64,000 bases of DNA, taken from positions 434,001 to 498,000 of the forward strand of contig NZ_SMYO01000001.1 of assembly GCF_004358205.1 (NCBI RefSeq). The letters are read 5' to 3'. Under the pieces are notes generated by a model that was not told the DNA's origin, did no database searches, and saw nothing but the letters and a program-made list of their open reading frames with translations. The position numbers were made by a program, and so were the translations under genes. The stretch comes from Bacillus salipaludis. GTDB taxonomy: Bacteria > Bacillota > Bacilli > Bacillales_B > DSM-18226. Shown piece after piece: positions 25,316-34,006 of the stretch (position 1 is the first letter of the stretch; the number at the start of each line of letters is the position of its first letter).

Positions 25316-26663
25316 CGGTCTTCCCTCCTGTTTGTGTAAGCTCATACTGTACCTCAGAAATTGCCTCTTCCAAAATGCCCACTAAACGGTTAATTTCTGC
25401 TTTTGTGATAATAAGTGGCGGAGAAATGATAATTGAATCACCTTCCCCATTGATTGCACCCGCAGCTGGATAGACGATTAAACCTTTTTTAAATGCACGT
25501 TCAATGATTCTGCCTGTTATATTCAATTGAGAAGGGAAGGATGTTTTTTGGGCACGGTCTGAAACAAATTCCATCCCTAACAAGAGTCCTTTTCCTCTTA
25601 CATCACCAATTATTTCATAGGTGTTATATAAGTCTTTTAATTTCTCAAAAAGATACTGTCCTTGTTCTTCTGCTTTTTGAACTAATTGATGTTTCTCAAC
25701 ATATTCCAAAACCTTTAATGAAACGGCCGCTGATTGTGGATTGGCACTATAGGTATGTCCGCCCAAAACTGACTTGGAGCCATTTACGATTGGGGCCATA
25801 ACACGGTCACTGACAATAGTGGCAGCAATAGGAGTGTACCCTGCACTCATACCTTTTCCTAAAGTAATCAAATCAGGAATAGCATCCCAATGTTCCATTG
25901 CAAACATCTTTCCAGTACGGCCAATACCGGTCATGACTTCATCAGCAATAAATAAAACGTCATAACGATCACAAATTTCTCTGATCCGTTCGTAATATCC
26001 CGGTGGAGGTGTGATCGCACCTCCTGAGGCACCCACAATTGGCTCCGCAATAAAGGCTGCAACCGTATCTGCACCAAATCGTTGAATCGCCGTCTCAAGC
26101 TCGTCTGCACAGGCAATCCCCCACTCTTCTTCCGTCATACCCTCTGGACGACGATACGAATATGGAGCCGAAATCGTCGGATAATCTGCTAATAGTGAAT
26201 TAAATCCACGCCTTCTTAATACATGCCCTGACATGGATAAGGCTCCGATTGTAATACCGTGGTAACCAATCCATCTAGAGATAATCCGTTTCTTTTGCGG
26301 TAGCCCTTTTTCATTCCAATGCTGAATGGCAATTTTCATGGCGGTTTCCGTCGCTTCCGAGCCACTATTAACAAAGAAGGACCAATTCAAATCTCCAGGC
26401 GCTAAATCACTCAATTTTTTTGCTAACTTTTCCGCAGGTTCACTAGTAAATTGCCCCCGATAAGAAAAAGAAATTTTTTGGGCCTGTTCAACCATTGCAT
26501 CCATAACCTCTTGTACACCATGTCCAATGCTTGCGGTTACTGCCCCTGAAGCACCATCAATATATTCATTGCCGTCAATATCATAGATATAAATTCCTTT
26601 TCCATGTGAAGCAACAGGATATTTAGCACCTAATACCGGTTTAATTAAATAATCACGTTCCAT
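25299..26663 (-). CDS. class III PLP-dependent aminotransferase (YodT-like)
   Basis: A 454-residue omega-amino-acid-type aminotransferase. The class III signatures are present: FVNSGSEATETAMKIA, IAEPIVGASGG, the DEVMTGIGRTGKMFA loop and PLP-lysine 270 (TLGKGMSAGYTPIAA). The family moves terminal or beta amino groups from diamines, beta-amino acids or omega-amino acids to a keto acceptor. It is the first gene of the run aminotransferase, CoA-transferase A and B, thiolase, M20, and is transcribed divergently from the PucR-type regulator. By analogy with B. subtilis yodT the substrate may come from beta-lysine or a related diamino acid; this is inference. Confidence 0.88.
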   Translation of the reverse strand: MERDYLIKPVLGAKYPVASHGKGIYIYDIDGNEYIDGASGAVTASIGHGVQEVMDAMVEQAQKISFSYRGQFTSEPAEKLAKKLSDLAPGDLNWSFFVNSGSEATETAMKIAIQHWNEKGLPQKKRIISRWIGYHGITIGALSMSGHVLRRRGFNSLLADYPTISAPYSYRRPEGMTEEEWGIACADELETAIQRFGADTVAAFIAEPIVGASGGAITPPPGYYERIREICDRYDVLFIADEVMTGIGRTGKMFAMEHWDAIPDLITLGKGMSAGYTPIAATIVSDRVMAPIVNGSKSVLGGHTYSANPQSAAVSLKVLEYVEKHQLVQKAEEQGQYLFEKLKDLYNTYEIIGDVRGKGLLLGMEFVSDRAQKTSFPSQLNITGRIIERAFKKGLIVYPAAGAINGEGDSIIISPPLIITKAEINRLVGILEEAISEVQYELTQTGGKTDAVPV

Positions 26664-26852
26664 GTCCTCTGACCCCTCTCACTAGAGCAAATTCACTATT
26701 ATAAATAAATTGGAATAATATTTTTTCTACTATAATTAAAATAGTAAATTCTTTTTTAAAGATTCACAATTCTACAAAAAGATGAAATAATAGAGTTGGA
26801 TTTATACACGATGTATAATAGCTAGAAATAATAAGAAGAGGGACTGGTTTCT

Positions 26853-28028
26853 TTGGCAATTCGCATCCATGAAGCGTTGCAACTTCCGATTATGCAGCAA
26901 ACAAAATTGATTGCCGGTAAAAACGGGTTACAAAATTGGGTGAAATGGGTAACCATTGTGGAAGTCATTGAGGATATTAATCGGCTTCAAGAAGGGGAAT
27001 TCCTGATTACGACAGGGTTCGGACTTGGAGAAGATGAAGAAAAACAATCGGAGTTTAAGAGGCTTTTAGCCCTTGGAAAATTATCTGGTGTAGCTTTATA
27101 TACGGGTTTATATCTAAAAGAAATTCCGCAATCCTTTATTTCAATTGCAGATCAACATGCTCTGCCTTTAATTGAAATCCCTGCAAATATTAATTTTTCA
27201 ATGATTACGAAAGAACTCCTTGAACAAATTGTCAATAAACAGAGGGAAATTTTTGTGGCGAGTGATTTTCTCCAGGAACTTTTGACCCAACCCATCGTTA
27301 ATCCAACGGATGTGATGGAGCGCGGAAAGAAATTGGGGATTGACTTTACCAAGCCACAAACGATTTTTTCGGTCCATTTTGCTGGCTTAATCAATGAAGG
27401 AGTAAAGGAGCAATTAATTGAAGCAATTCAATCCATTTTGAAAAACAAGAAAATCCCCTGTCTTATACGGACAAAATCAGATAGTATGATAGTTTTACTT
27501 GAGGTAAGCGATAGGTGGAATATCAGTGAAATAGCGAAAGAATTTCTTAAAAGTATGGAACCTAGTTGTGAGGGGGTACCCATTTCGATTGGAATTGGAA
27601 AAACGGCTGCTAACCTCAATATACTGGCGGAAAGTGCCAGGCAAGCAGAACAAGCCTCCTATCTATCGCAAATTCTATTTAAACCGCAGCCAATCGTTCA
27701 TTATGATGATTTTAGTTTGTATCAGCTGCTGCTTGAAATGAAAAATTCCGGAGTGAGTTTAGAAGAGTTTTACCACCAATATCTAGGCAACTTATTGGAT
27801 ACACGTGGTGTGGATTTAATCACTACACTTGAAGCCTATTTGTATTTTAATCAAAATATCAAAAACACGGCAGAAGATTTGTATATTCACCGTCATACCC
27901 TAAAATATAGATTGGGGCAGATTGAAAAAAAGACCGGGGCTAATTTGAGTTCATTCGAGGATTGTACAAAATTATATTTGGCGATTTTGGCTTATAAATT
28001 AGTAAATTATAAGTTGGTCAGATCTTGA
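26853..28028 (+). CDS. PucR-family transcriptional regulator
   Basis: A 391-residue regulator starting at a TTG (GAGGG about 10 nt upstream). The N-terminal PucR domain (about 5-125; VIEDINRLQEGEFLITTGFGL) is followed by a degenerate GGDEF-like middle (about 165-280) and a C-terminal PucR-type helix-turn-helix (NTAEDLYIHRHTLKYRLGQI). Family members activate purine, amino-acid or polyamine catabolic operons when the pathway's metabolite is bound. It is divergent from the yod-like operon across a 189-bp AT-rich spacer, which makes it the probable regulator of that operon. No operator could be singled out. Confidence 0.88.
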   Translation: MAIRIHEALQLPIMQQTKLIAGKNGLQNWVKWVTIVEVIEDINRLQEGEFLITTGFGLGEDEEKQSEFKRLLALGKLSGVALYTGLYLKEIPQSFISIADQHALPLIEIPANINFSMITKELLEQIVNKQREIFVASDFLQELLTQPIVNPTDVMERGKKLGIDFTKPQTIFSVHFAGLINEGVKEQLIEAIQSILKNKKIPCLIRTKSDSMIVLLEVSDRWNISEIAKEFLKSMEPSCEGVPISIGIGKTAANLNILAESARQAEQASYLSQILFKPQPIVHYDDFSLYQLLLEMKNSGVSLEEFYHQYLGNLLDTRGVDLITTLEAYLYFNQNIKNTAEDLYIHRHTLKYRLGQIEKKTGANLSSFEDCTKLYLAILAYKLVNYKLVRS

Positions 28029-28050
28029 TTTTCCTTCATGGCTATAATAA

Positions 28051-28088
28051 GAAAAAAGGCGGATTCCTGCGGAAAACGCCTTTTTCTT
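28051..28088. terminator. bidirectional rho-independent terminator
   Basis: The stem AAAAAAGGCG / CGCCTTTTT encloses a second small hairpin (TTCC/GGAA). It lies between the convergent pucR-like and nitrilase-like genes. Confidence 0.9.
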
Positions 28089-28094
28089 TAATTT

Positions 28095-28895
28095 TTAATG
28101 ACTCTGGTAAAATTCGGGCTTTCGGTGTTTTACACTTGGAAGTTTTTCGCGAACCCGGCGAATCCGATCTAGGTCTATATCTGAAAAAATTAATGTTTCT
28201 TCTTCGCCGCCGCTTGCTGTGATGACCCCCATTGGATCTACCATCACACTGCGCCCTGTAAAAATATCGCCAACAAGGTTTGCGCCGCAGACAAACATAG
28301 TATTTTCAATTGCTCTTGCACGAATAAGCGTCTGCCAATGATCCTCTTTCATTGGCCCTGCCACCCATCCTGCCGGGACAAACAGAATATCCGCATCCTG
28401 AAGGGCAAACTGTCTTGCGATTTCAGGGAATCGTAATTCATAGCAAACCATCAAGCCAATTTTTCCAAACTCTGTTTCTACTATTTTATAATGATTATCC
28501 CCTGGGATTACGGTATCTGACTCATGATAACTAAAGGCATCGTATAAATGTGTTTTTCTGTATGAATGGATGAGTTCCCCAGAACGATTGATCATTACGG
28601 TAGTGTTATATGCACGTTTTGGATCATCCGACTTGGATTCATACGTTCCACAAACAACATAGATTTCGTTTGCCTTTGCAGCTTCTTTAAGCCCAGAGAC
28701 AAAAGGACCATCCAATGGTTCTGCTGCTTCAACCGGCAAAACGCCAGACTTAGGGGTGGCAAGTGCCATATAGAATTCGGGTAATAAACACAAGTCCGCA
28801 CCCAAACCTTTTGCTTTTGCGATATATTGAACTGCTTTTTCTAAATTAGCAGTTTTATCAACACTGGTGGATAATTGGGCAATAGCTACTCTCAT
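28095..28895 (-). CDS. carbon-nitrogen hydrolase (nitrilase superfamily amidase)
   Basis: A 266-residue CN-hydrolase from the ATG at 28895 (AGGAGGT upstream; the TTG one codon earlier is rejected). The catalytic Glu40 (LLPEFYM), Lys114 (YRKTHLYD) and Cys151 (MVCYELRFPE) are all in their expected settings. Members hydrolyse omega-amides and related C-N bonds, as in Nit2 or YafV. It is convergent with the PucR gene and not in the yod-like operon, though it may serve the same nitrogen-scavenging role. It is not possible to choose a substrate from the sequence. Confidence 0.9.
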   Translation of the reverse strand: MRVAIAQLSTSVDKTANLEKAVQYIAKAKGLGADLCLLPEFYMALATPKSGVLPVEAAEPLDGPFVSGLKEAAKANEIYVVCGTYESKSDDPKRAYNTTVMINRSGELIHSYRKTHLYDAFSYHESDTVIPGDNHYKIVETEFGKIGLMVCYELRFPEIARQFALQDADILFVPAGWVAGPMKEDHWQTLIRARAIENTMFVCGANLVGDIFTGRSVMVDPMGVITASGGEEETLIFSDIDLDRIRRVREKLPSVKHRKPEFYQSH

Positions 28896-29151
28896 CAAAG
28901 TACCTCCTAAAAAAATAACGATACCTCTATTTTAGCCATGTTCCACCCCTTTTTCAAACAATTGATAATAGTTTAAATTTTACCTTATAAATCATGAAAC
29001 TTATGAAAAATACAATCAAGTTCAATAATTCCCCACAAAAAAACACTCACAGATGCTGATTACACAACCATTCGCAAGTGCTTTATCGATTTTAAAATAA
29101 ACTTTATTAGTATTCTTGGAATTGTACTGTCAATTACAAGACAAGCCGATG

Positions 29152-31227
29152 TTATTCCAACGAAATTTTCACAACATCATCTAAATATTTTGTTGTATTA
29201 TATCCATCAATCTCCATCCGTTTTGGAATCATTTTTTTTCCAGTGTTGTTACTTTGTAACTTCATCCTTTGAACGGTAACGAAATAACGGGGCTGCTCAA
29301 TTTCTTCATACGAGAAAGGAGTTACATTCATATCGTATACTACCCCATTTTTATCAATGAGTACTCCCTCAGATTCCATCTCAATTGAATCAGGATGATT
29401 GTCATTTTCACCGATAATATCGAATTGCAGCGACTCATACGCCCGATTTTTAACTTTATGATTGCTTATGACCATGTTGGTAGAAGCTCCAACTTCCAAC
29501 TTGTCAATAGAGATGGTACTGCCTGCATATTCAAAAGATTGAGGATATTTTTTAGCAGCATCCAGCTCGATGGTTTTTCTGTCTTCAATCGTTAAATTTA
29601 TAGATTGTAATTGAACGTTTACTTCTTTTGGTTCTTCTCCAAAAAGGGGGCCAAAGTTGGTTTGAAAAGTAGTCATATTCATGTCTTGAATTGGATTTAA
29701 AAATGAGCCGCCATACAAATCAGGTTTTAATTTCTTATTATTCACTTCTAGATGGTCAAAATTAAGAGCATCTATCCGCTTCTTCAGCTGGTCATTTTTA
29801 ATACTGTATTGCAAAATCGTTGCTGTTGGAGCAATGGTCAGTTTATCAAATCGAACCGGGATTCCCTCGACTTCCTTTTCTATATCCAATGCATATTGCA
29901 CGGAACGCTGTTTTGTTACAGGGATCTCGAAGTTCCACTCCCCTGTTTTATATTCCATATTATCGGAAACCCTTAACCTATTTCGATCAGAGGAATCACG
30001 AATCAATTTAATAAGCTTTGTGATCTTCAGTTTGATTGTCCCCTTTTCCTTGGAGAGTGGCAGCAAACTAATCTTTCCTTGATACACGGTCTTTTCTTTA
30101 TTATTTACATCTGTTGTAAGGTCAGGAGCATCGTACCTTGGATTTGCTGTACGGCTCATGATTTCATACTGGTTCTCCACAGAAACCCCTTCATCATAAT
30201 TCATCAGATATTGGTTGTCTTCATCCGTATCTTCTATTTCATAAAAAACAAGCGTCTGAAAATCATCAGCAATAACACTCTTGATTTTAATTTTCACCCC
30301 ATTACTTTCTGCTTCCAGGTTCAACCTTTCACTCATGTCCTGTTGCAAATAGGCACGCAACTCATGATCTTCTTCTGTCCATGTATAGTAAAGATTGGTA
30401 AAAGCCCCTGTAAAAACTTCTACACTCACTAATAAAGCGAAAATACTAGCAAAAACCATTCCCATTCTTTTATGTTTCTTATTTTTTAGTTGTCTGTGCT
30501 TATCCTTATCTGCCAGCATCGCTTGGACATTCTCCATGAAATCAAATGGCACATGGTAATCCTCCACCTTTTCAGTAAGATTTAACATGGTTAACATGAC
30601 ATCCTGGAATGTTGCCAAATCCTCCTGACAGTCTTGACAATGATAAATATGTATCTCTAGCTCAATCTTTTTCGACCGCTCTAGTGTTCTTCCTAAGTAA
30701 TCGATGTATTCCTTATGATACTCTTTACAGCCACCAATGTGTGATCCGTACCCCATTTCTTTTCTAAGTGACTGAATTCCGGAAAACAAAAGCTCCTTCA
30801 ACTTTTCTACTGAAACTTGGAGAAGATTTGCCGCTTCCTCCTGAGAGATTCCTTTTACATAGGTAAGGACCATCGCTTCTTTCTCGTCCTCTTTCAATTG
30901 ATCAAGTGCTTTAAATAAATCTGGACGCAATTCACTTCCCTCTGAAACTTGTAAACTTCTATCATAAGAAAGCTCCCGGCAGGTATGTATGAAAATGGAT
31001 GTCACCCATGTTTCAAATGATGATTCATTTTTAAATCGTAGTAGCTCCCTGTGGACTTTTAAAATGGACCGAAAAAAAACCTCTTCCACTTGCTTTTGAT
31101 TCCTAAGATAGGACCAACCAAGTAAATAGAACGATTGTTTATGCTGTTCGAACCAATCAAGGATGGATTCCACGCCTTTTTCTCTTTTCGGAGTGATTGA
31201 AATGGAATCGATTTTTGCTGGGATCAT
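29152..31227 (-). CDS. sigma factor / anti-sigma factor fusion protein with DUF4179-type sensor domain
   Basis: One uninterrupted 691-codon frame. Residues about 20-90 resemble sigma-70 region 2 and about 105-158 region 4 (LKEDEKEAMVLTYVKGISQEEAA, a helix-turn-helix). Residues 167-203 hold a zinc anti-sigma module with a perfect H-x3-C-x2-C (His193, Cys197, Cys200). A transmembrane helix spans about 256-276. The extracytoplasmic part (about 280-691) is beta-rich, like the DUF4179 and DUF5643 domains of Bacillus anti-sigma proteins. Normally sigma and anti-sigma are separate adjacent genes; here they form a single chain. Signalling across the membrane is the likely role; release of an active sigma would need proteolysis. 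No terminator was found downstream. Confidence 0.75.
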   Translation of the reverse strand: MIPAKIDSISITPKREKGVESILDWFEQHKQSFYLLGWSYLRNQKQVEEVFFRSILKVHRELLRFKNESSFETWVTSIFIHTCRELSYDRSLQVSEGSELRPDLFKALDQLKEDEKEAMVLTYVKGISQEEAANLLQVSVEKLKELLFSGIQSLRKEMGYGSHIGGCKEYHKEYIDYLGRTLERSKKIELEIHIYHCQDCQEDLATFQDVMLTMLNLTEKVEDYHVPFDFMENVQAMLADKDKHRQLKNKKHKRMGMVFASIFALLVSVEVFTGAFTNLYYTWTEEDHELRAYLQQDMSERLNLEAESNGVKIKIKSVIADDFQTLVFYEIEDTDEDNQYLMNYDEGVSVENQYEIMSRTANPRYDAPDLTTDVNNKEKTVYQGKISLLPLSKEKGTIKLKITKLIKLIRDSSDRNRLRVSDNMEYKTGEWNFEIPVTKQRSVQYALDIEKEVEGIPVRFDKLTIAPTATILQYSIKNDQLKKRIDALNFDHLEVNNKKLKPDLYGGSFLNPIQDMNMTTFQTNFGPLFGEEPKEVNVQLQSINLTIEDRKTIELDAAKKYPQSFEYAGSTISIDKLEVGASTNMVISNHKVKNRAYESLQFDIIGENDNHPDSIEMESEGVLIDKNGVVYDMNVTPFSYEEIEQPRYFVTVQRMKLQSNNTGKKMIPKRMEIDGYNTTKYLDDVVKISLE

Positions 31228-31371
31228 AAATGTGCTCCCCTCTTTAACATTCTCTTTATACCTAATAATACAAGCGGAGGAAGTTATTTACAATATCGGC
31301 AGCTTCGACACGGACTTCTCAGCTTTTTAACCTCGGATAGATTGAAATAATCTCGGATATGCAATCCAAAG

Positions 31372-31410
31372 TAAAAAATACTGCCAAAGGGGTTTGACCC
31401 TTCGGCAGCA
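31372..31410 (-). terminator. rho-independent terminator of the diaminopropionate cluster
   Basis: The stem CTGCCAAAGGG / CCTTCGGCAG with a T-tract on the minus strand. It lies about 65 bp past the M20 stop codon because a repeat element sits between. Confidence 0.85.
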
Positions 31411-31421
31411 TTAAAACTTAA

Positions 31422-31464
31422 CTATGTTAAAGAACAAAGTTGATTAGAGCGGAAATCAACAATT
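31422..31464. mobile_element. internally deleted copy of the MITE-like element
   Basis: CTATGTTAAAGAACAA is identical to one end of the 186-bp element at 21.2-21.4 kb. It is followed by AGTTGATTAGAGCGGAA and then ATCAACAA, which joins the two sides of that element's core. The product is what deletion between its two 9-bp GGAGCGGAA direct repeats would give. The distal terminal repeat is not recognisable. Confidence 0.65.
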
Positions 31465-31473
31465 ATAAAATAT

Positions 31474-32643
31474 TTATTTTGGCAAGCGTATTTTAATTAA
31501 CTCAGCGAAATATTCCGCACCAATTTTTAATATCTTATCATTATAGTCATATCGTGAGTTATGAAGTGGAACATTGCCAATTAAATCAGAATCATCACCA
31601 TTTCCTATAAATACAAAGCAACCAGGAATCTTCTGTAAAAACGCACCAAAGTCTTCAGAAGCCATCCACTGTTGACAATTTCCATCTACTTTATTTTCAC
31701 CAACCACATTTTGGGCTGCTATTACCGCTATATCAACACACTCTGCCCAGTTAACTGTTGGTGCGAATTCATGGGTATATTCAAATTGACATTCTGCTCC
31801 ATTTATTTTGCAAATTCCCTCACTAATCGTTCGCATTCTATCTTCCAGCAACTTTGATACCTCTGGGGTATAACTTCTAGTATCCCCTTTAATCACTACA
31901 TTCGTAGGTATCGCATTACGAATCCCATCTGTTATAAATTCAGTACATGAAATTACAGCAGGAACATTCGGGTCCATATTACGAGAGATAATGGTTTGTA
32001 AAGCAATAATAATTTCAGACGCAATAACGATCGGGTCTTTCCCCATATGAGGGTTTGAAGCATGTGAGCCTTGTCCCTTAATACGGATGACAAAGTTATC
32101 TTCACTGGCCATTATTCCGCCCACACGAGTTGCAATGGAACCCGCAGGCATGCCTGGCATATTGTGCATTCCATAAATCTCATCTACCGGAAAACGATCA
32201 AAAAGTCCGTCTTGCATCATGGCAAAAGCGCCTTTACCAGTTTCCTCTGCAGGTTGAAAAATAAATCTAACTGTTCCATTAAAATTTTTCCGCTCTGTTA
32301 ATAACTTAGCTGCGCCCAATACGGTGGCCATATGACCATCATGACCACAGGCGTGCATTTTACCAGGATTCTGGGAGGTGTATGGATGTTCCCCCACCTC
32401 AGTTAGGTTAATAGCATCTATATCTGATCGAATACCTATAATACCTTTCCCATCGCCTATTGTAAGATTGGCAACGATTCCAGTAGCACCAATATTTCTG
32501 TGAACTTCTAATCCCATATCTGTTAGTACTGTAGCAAGAAATTCAGAAGTATTTTTTTCTTCGAAAGCACTTTCGGGATGCGCATGAAGATAGTGCCGCC
32601 ATTCCGTAAGCTGCTTTTCAAAATTTTCATCGGCCATATTCAT
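31474..32643 (-). CDS. M20 family amidohydrolase (N-acyl amino acid hydrolase type)
   Basis: A 389-residue M20D-type amidohydrolase. Metal-binding motifs seen: MHACGHDGHMA, PAEETGKGA (catalytic Glu pair) and a C-terminal SEDFG. The RSDIDAINL segment is typical of aminoacylase/IAA-hydrolase-like enzymes. These remove acyl groups from N-acyl amino acids or related amides. The start is ATG after GAGAGGGTGAT; an ATG two codons in is equally possible. It is the third gene of carbamoylase, diaminopropionate lyase, M20, with 34 bp to the lyase, so it probably supplies or finishes the same pathway. Confidence 0.88.
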   Translation of the reverse strand: MNMADENFEKQLTEWRHYLHAHPESAFEEKNTSEFLATVLTDMGLEVHRNIGATGIVANLTIGDGKGIIGIRSDIDAINLTEVGEHPYTSQNPGKMHACGHDGHMATVLGAAKLLTERKNFNGTVRFIFQPAEETGKGAFAMMQDGLFDRFPVDEIYGMHNMPGMPAGSIATRVGGIMASEDNFVIRIKGQGSHASNPHMGKDPIVIASEIIIALQTIISRNMDPNVPAVISCTEFITDGIRNAIPTNVVIKGDTRSYTPEVSKLLEDRMRTISEGICKINGAECQFEYTHEFAPTVNWAECVDIAVIAAQNVVGENKVDGNCQQWMASEDFGAFLQKIPGCFVFIGNGDDSDLIGNVPLHNSRYDYNDKILKIGAEYFAELIKIRLPK

Positions 32644-32677
32644 ATCACCCTCTCAGAGACTATTATTTTAAAATTGA

Positions 32678-33904
32678 CTATGCATATGGATATGCCCCAT
32701 CCCATACTACTTTTCTATAATGCTCCGGATCCGTGTCACCTTCTGTGCTGATAATAAGAATCTTCGAATCTTGATTCAGTTTCAACATTTCTTTCATAAC
32801 ATTGAGCATTTTGTTTTCAGCCAATAGACTAACTAATCCCAAACCAACTGCACCAGATTCACCTGAAACAATTTGAGGGTCACTGCCCAATGGGTTTGCA
32901 AGAATTCGCATACCTCGCGCGGCCACATAGTCTGGACAAGAAACAAAGGCCTCAGCATAATCTTTTAAAACCCCCCAAGAAGTTGTACTTGGTTTCCCAC
33001 AGGCTAAGCCTGCCATAATCGTATTCAAAGCGCCCGTTACTGAATGGGGTTTTCCATCACCAATATTCATAGATTTGTATATACAGGCCGCTTTATCCGG
33101 TTCGACAATAACTGTCATAGGACGTTGATCTCCGAATTTCCCAGCTAGATATCCGAGCATACTACCTGCAAAGGAGCCAACTCCGGCTTGTAAAAACACA
33201 TGCGTTGGTATTTCAACACCAGCTTCGCCAATCTGCTCCACAGCTTCATCCAAGATTGTTCCATAACCCTGCATAATCCAAGTTGGAATCTCTTCATATC
33301 CATCCCAAGCCGTATCCTGTACCAAGACCCAGCCATTTTCCTCAGCCTTCTGGCTTGCCAGTCTAACTGTATCATCATAGTTAAGATCCGTAATAGAAGC
33401 TTCTGCTCCTTCTTTTCTTATATTATTTAATCTTATTTCTGAAGACCCTTTTGGCATCAATACTACCGATTTTTGTCCAAGCTGACTTGCTGCCCAAGCG
33501 ATTCCTCTTCCGTGATTTCCATCAGTTGCTGTTACAAAAGTAATGTCTTCAATTTTTTCTTTTACTTCTTTACTTCTTAGTTTTTCAAAAGAAAGCTCAG
33601 AGATATCGACATTTAATTTTTTTGCTAAATATTTTCCTACAGCAAATGAACCACCTAATACTTTAAAAGCATTAAGTCCAAATCGATAAGATTCATCTTT
33701 GACCCAAATATTTCCAAATCCTAATTGTTTAGACAATTTATCTAAGCTGTGAAGTGGAGTTACTTTATACTCTGGAAAGCTTTTATGAAAATTTCTTACC
33801 TTTTCAATTACTTCACTATTAATAAATTCTACAGTTGCTTTCTCCATATCTGCTTTTCTTGCATTTTCATTTACAATATATTTAATTTCTGTTAAATTCC
33901 CCAT
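32678..33904 (-). CDS. 2,3-diaminopropionate ammonia-lyase (YgeX/DpaL type)
   Basis: A 408-residue fold-type II PLP enzyme. PLP-lysine 81 lies in YRFGLNAFKVLGG, the diaminopropionate ammonia-lyase signature. TATDGNHGRGIAW, VFLQAGVGSFAG and SGESGAVGLG (phosphate-binding region) follow in order. The reaction splits 2,3-diaminopropionate into pyruvate and two ammonia. The ATG follows AAGGAGAT. It lies between the carbamoylase and the M20 gene, divergent from an AraC regulator. The pathway would turn a carbamoylated or acylated diaminopropionate derivative into pyruvate and ammonia. Confidence 0.93.
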   Translation of the reverse strand: MGNLTEIKYIVNENARKADMEKATVEFINSEVIEKVRNFHKSFPEYKVTPLHSLDKLSKQLGFGNIWVKDESYRFGLNAFKVLGGSFAVGKYLAKKLNVDISELSFEKLRSKEVKEKIEDITFVTATDGNHGRGIAWAASQLGQKSVVLMPKGSSEIRLNNIRKEGAEASITDLNYDDTVRLASQKAEENGWVLVQDTAWDGYEEIPTWIMQGYGTILDEAVEQIGEAGVEIPTHVFLQAGVGSFAGSMLGYLAGKFGDQRPMTVIVEPDKAACIYKSMNIGDGKPHSVTGALNTIMAGLACGKPSTTSWGVLKDYAEAFVSCPDYVAARGMRILANPLGSDPQIVSGESGAVGLGLVSLLAENKMLNVMKEMLKLNQDSKILIISTEGDTDPEHYRKVVWDGAYPYA

Positions 33905-34006
33905 TTTTATCTCCTTAAAAAAGGTTTTATTGTAGGTATCCTAATTAAATTTGAATGACACCTTAAATCTTTAAGCCATGCTTTTTTGTTTGTCTTTATA
34001 GATTTT

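Noticed and set aside
24843..25385. 180-codon plus-strand ORF
   Set aside because: It lies exactly opposite the well-supported CoA-transferase A gene and the end of the aminotransferase gene; it is a codon-bias shadow.
28980..29150. Terminator for the sigma/anti-sigma fusion gene
   Set aside because: Only a 4-bp stem before a T-tract could be drawn; too weak to report.
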